NCBI GenBank assembly: GCA_019155185.1 | Contig: CM032803.1 | Span: 4,802,501 to 4,866,500 of the forward strand | From: Beaufortia kweichowensis | Lineage: Eukaryota > Chordata > Actinopteri > Cypriniformes > Gastromyzontidae | Direction: 5' to 3' | Length of the DNA: 64,000 nt | In this document: piece by piece, positions 62,468-64,000 of the stretch | How the letters are laid out: each line of letters begins with the position of its first letter | Position numbering within the stretch: the first letter of the stretch is position 1 | The notes under the pieces: model-generated | What the model saw: the letters and a program-made list of their open reading frames with translations, nothing else | The model's database searches: none | What the model was told of the DNA's origin: nothing | Translations under genes and position numbers: made by a program

Positions 62468-62965
62468 GCGCGTGCGTGAGGCCTTTGGAGGGAGTGCGGC
62501 GCTGAGGGGCGTGTCTAATGCAGCGCTTTACTCAAACCTTTGCATCCCTTCAAACAATGAACGTCATACGGCACTGCGCAAACCGATCGGCGTATGGCAT
62601 CAAGTACCGCGAGAACATAGTGTTCCGTTTGCTTTCGAACCATTCTCGCGATAATTGGATGTCATTCGTTATCAACTCCGTATAGATTTCAGTCACACGA
62701 GGCGTGTGATTTTTTTATATATTATCTAACGCAACACGTTTAAATTTCTACGAAATAGCACTCTTATATCAAACATGATATTTCACAAAACCAAAGACTT
62801 TCGATTAAAGGAAAAAGTTTAGTGAGTGTATTGTCACATTTTGAGGGCGAATGATCCTCTTCAGCGCATGTCTACGTTGTACGTCGCGTTTTCGTGATGA
62901 ATTATGGGATAATAGCGCGGGAAGAGGATTTGCAGCGGAAAGAAGGTAATTCTCTCGCTTCAAAC
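62468..62965. promoter_or_regulatory. Bidirectional CpG-rich promoter
   Basis: A CpG-rich tract in AT-rich surroundings, between the outward-facing first exons at 62392-62467 (minus) and 62966-62991 (plus). It holds TCTCGCGA at 62644-62651 and a near-inverted CCGCGAGA at 62608-62615, the BANP-type motif of housekeeping promoters. It also has an E2F-like site at 62915-62923 and an ATTATGGGA stretch near 62899. No TATA box is obvious. This composition suggests a broadly expressed divergent gene pair. Confidence 0.5.
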
Positions 62966-62991
62966 ATGTCAGGTGTGGTGAAGGTGTGGAA
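62966..62991 (+). CDS. Candidate first coding exon of an unidentified plus-strand gene (partial)
   Basis: ATG at 62966 in good context (A at -3) opens MSGVVKVW and reaches a consensus donor, GTGAGT, at 62992 after 26 bases. An alternative non-coding first exon could end at 62945, where AGAAG is followed by GTAATT. Both lie just downstream of an E2F-like GCGCGGGAA (62915-62923). With so few codons the gene cannot be named, and the reading is weak without transcript evidence. Confidence 0.3.
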
Positions 62992-64000
62992 GTGAGTGTA
63001 AAGCATCCAGGTATTTGTAAAAGCAGAACGTATAATGAACAGTCATGCTAGACTGACAAAAACATATTCATTACCTGGAATTATTCATTATATTAAACAT
63101 GGACTGGATTTCTTTCTGTATTGCATTTTCTTATTGATTTGATTGGTTTTCAGAAAGTTATGTGAAAATGTTTATGTAAGTCACACAACTTCCTGTTTAC
63201 ATGATCAGCGGTTATTTATGTAGATGATCTTTGTTGAGCCTTTTCTTTATATTATTTCGGTGTGCTGAAAGATTCGCCGTCAACAATGCACCTGTTTCAG
63301 GGAAAACAATTGCACAATATTGTAGTTATCATGTGCTATGGTGTGTTTGCACGAATTCATTACTAAATATTTATTATAAATTCTTGATGGAATAACCCTC
63401 TCACCGTGTGCTAAAGTTTATAGTTTTATATTATTTATATTATAACATAGTAAACGTTTTAAATGATGTATATGGTCATATAAGGTTTTTGTATGTTATA
63501 AGTATAAGAGGTATGGATATACATTACACAAGAAAATTCTTACATATATTGTTGTGTTCGTATAGGGAAGATGTGAAAACACTTGCATTGACTTTAGCAT
63601 TGCGCTGTTTGTACACTGGAGGGTGCATATATAATTTTATACTTTGAGAAATATTTGAATGTCCTTTAAATGTTATTTTAGTCTGTACCTTGCCATGTGG
63701 TCATACCCATGGTATTTGTCATTTAATGTTATAGATTTAGGTTTAAAGGGTTTGCAGAAAATCTCAGACCACAGCCTAGACAATTATCTTTATTGTCCTT
63801 TTGTGTTTAGTTAAAGTCTTGCGTTTTGCACATTTTCACATGTGTTTTTCGCAGAGTTGTTATTTGTATCTTTGTGAATCACCCATAGCATTGATCTGAT
63901 ATCATACTAGTTTTGATTAAAATAGAGTTGTAGAAGATAGTTTTAATTCTGAATAGTAAGAAGAAAAGACTTGATTTATTATTTTTAAGTTTTTTGTTCC
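62992..64000 (+). other. Presumed first intron of the plus-strand gene
   Basis: AT-rich. Acceptor-like sites occur near 63560 (GTTGTGTTCGTATAG), 63758 and 63854, but joining each to the first exon gives an early stop. Either the true next exon is outside the window or the first-exon reading is wrong. Confidence 0.3.

Noticed and set aside
1..64000. CRISPR arrays, operons, prophage or bacterial genes
   Set aside because: Tandem repeats present are microsatellites and minisatellites without spacer structure; gene density and repeats are those of a vertebrate.

Overview
The window looks like a teleost, probably cyprinid, nuclear chromosome segment. The grounds are long intron-like or intergenic AT-rich DNA, many CA, GA, GATA and TATTA microsatellites, several small fish-type interspersed repeats (hairpin MITEs, a tRNA-derived SINE with the 'TTTGGATAAAAGCGTCTGCCAAATG' style tail, and an 'AAAGGTTCTTTATGGAACC' family), and one intact vertebrate gene. 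The species cannot be named from sequence alone.

Only one gene is certain: nanos1, a single-exon gene on the plus strand at 53938-54639. It encodes a 233-residue RNA-binding translational repressor with an N-terminal CNOT1-interacting motif and the double CCHC zinc finger. It has a GC box and TATA-like promoter, a long AT-rich 3' region with several poly(A) signals, and a perfect Pumilio-type element just before the last signal.

Layout. 1-53000 is a gene desert: AT-rich background carrying microsatellites, degenerate MITEs and SINEs, a 1.5 kb structure with long inverted arms (38229-39785), a 0.4 kb minisatellite with higher-order structure (44055-44455), and scattered GC-richer, low-repeat islands that look like candidate conserved non-coding elements or isolated exons. 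Two of these (15649-15742 and 42477-42639, minus strand) are bounded by good splice sites and could be exons of an unrecognised gene. 53100-56000 is the nanos1 locus. 56000-62380 is a spacer with several CTCF-like motifs. 62386-62997 looks like a bidirectional CpG-rich promoter, with a short first coding exon and strong splice donor on the minus strand (62392-62467) and a candidate first exon on the plus strand (ending at 62945 or 62991). Neither of these two genes could be identified.

Together the window suggests a developmental or germline regulator (nanos1) at the edge of a long regulatory desert, separated by possible insulator sites from a housekeeping-type divergent promoter. No bacterial, viral or CRISPR-like system is present. 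Claims of conservation, exon status and factor binding are inferences from sequence pattern only.
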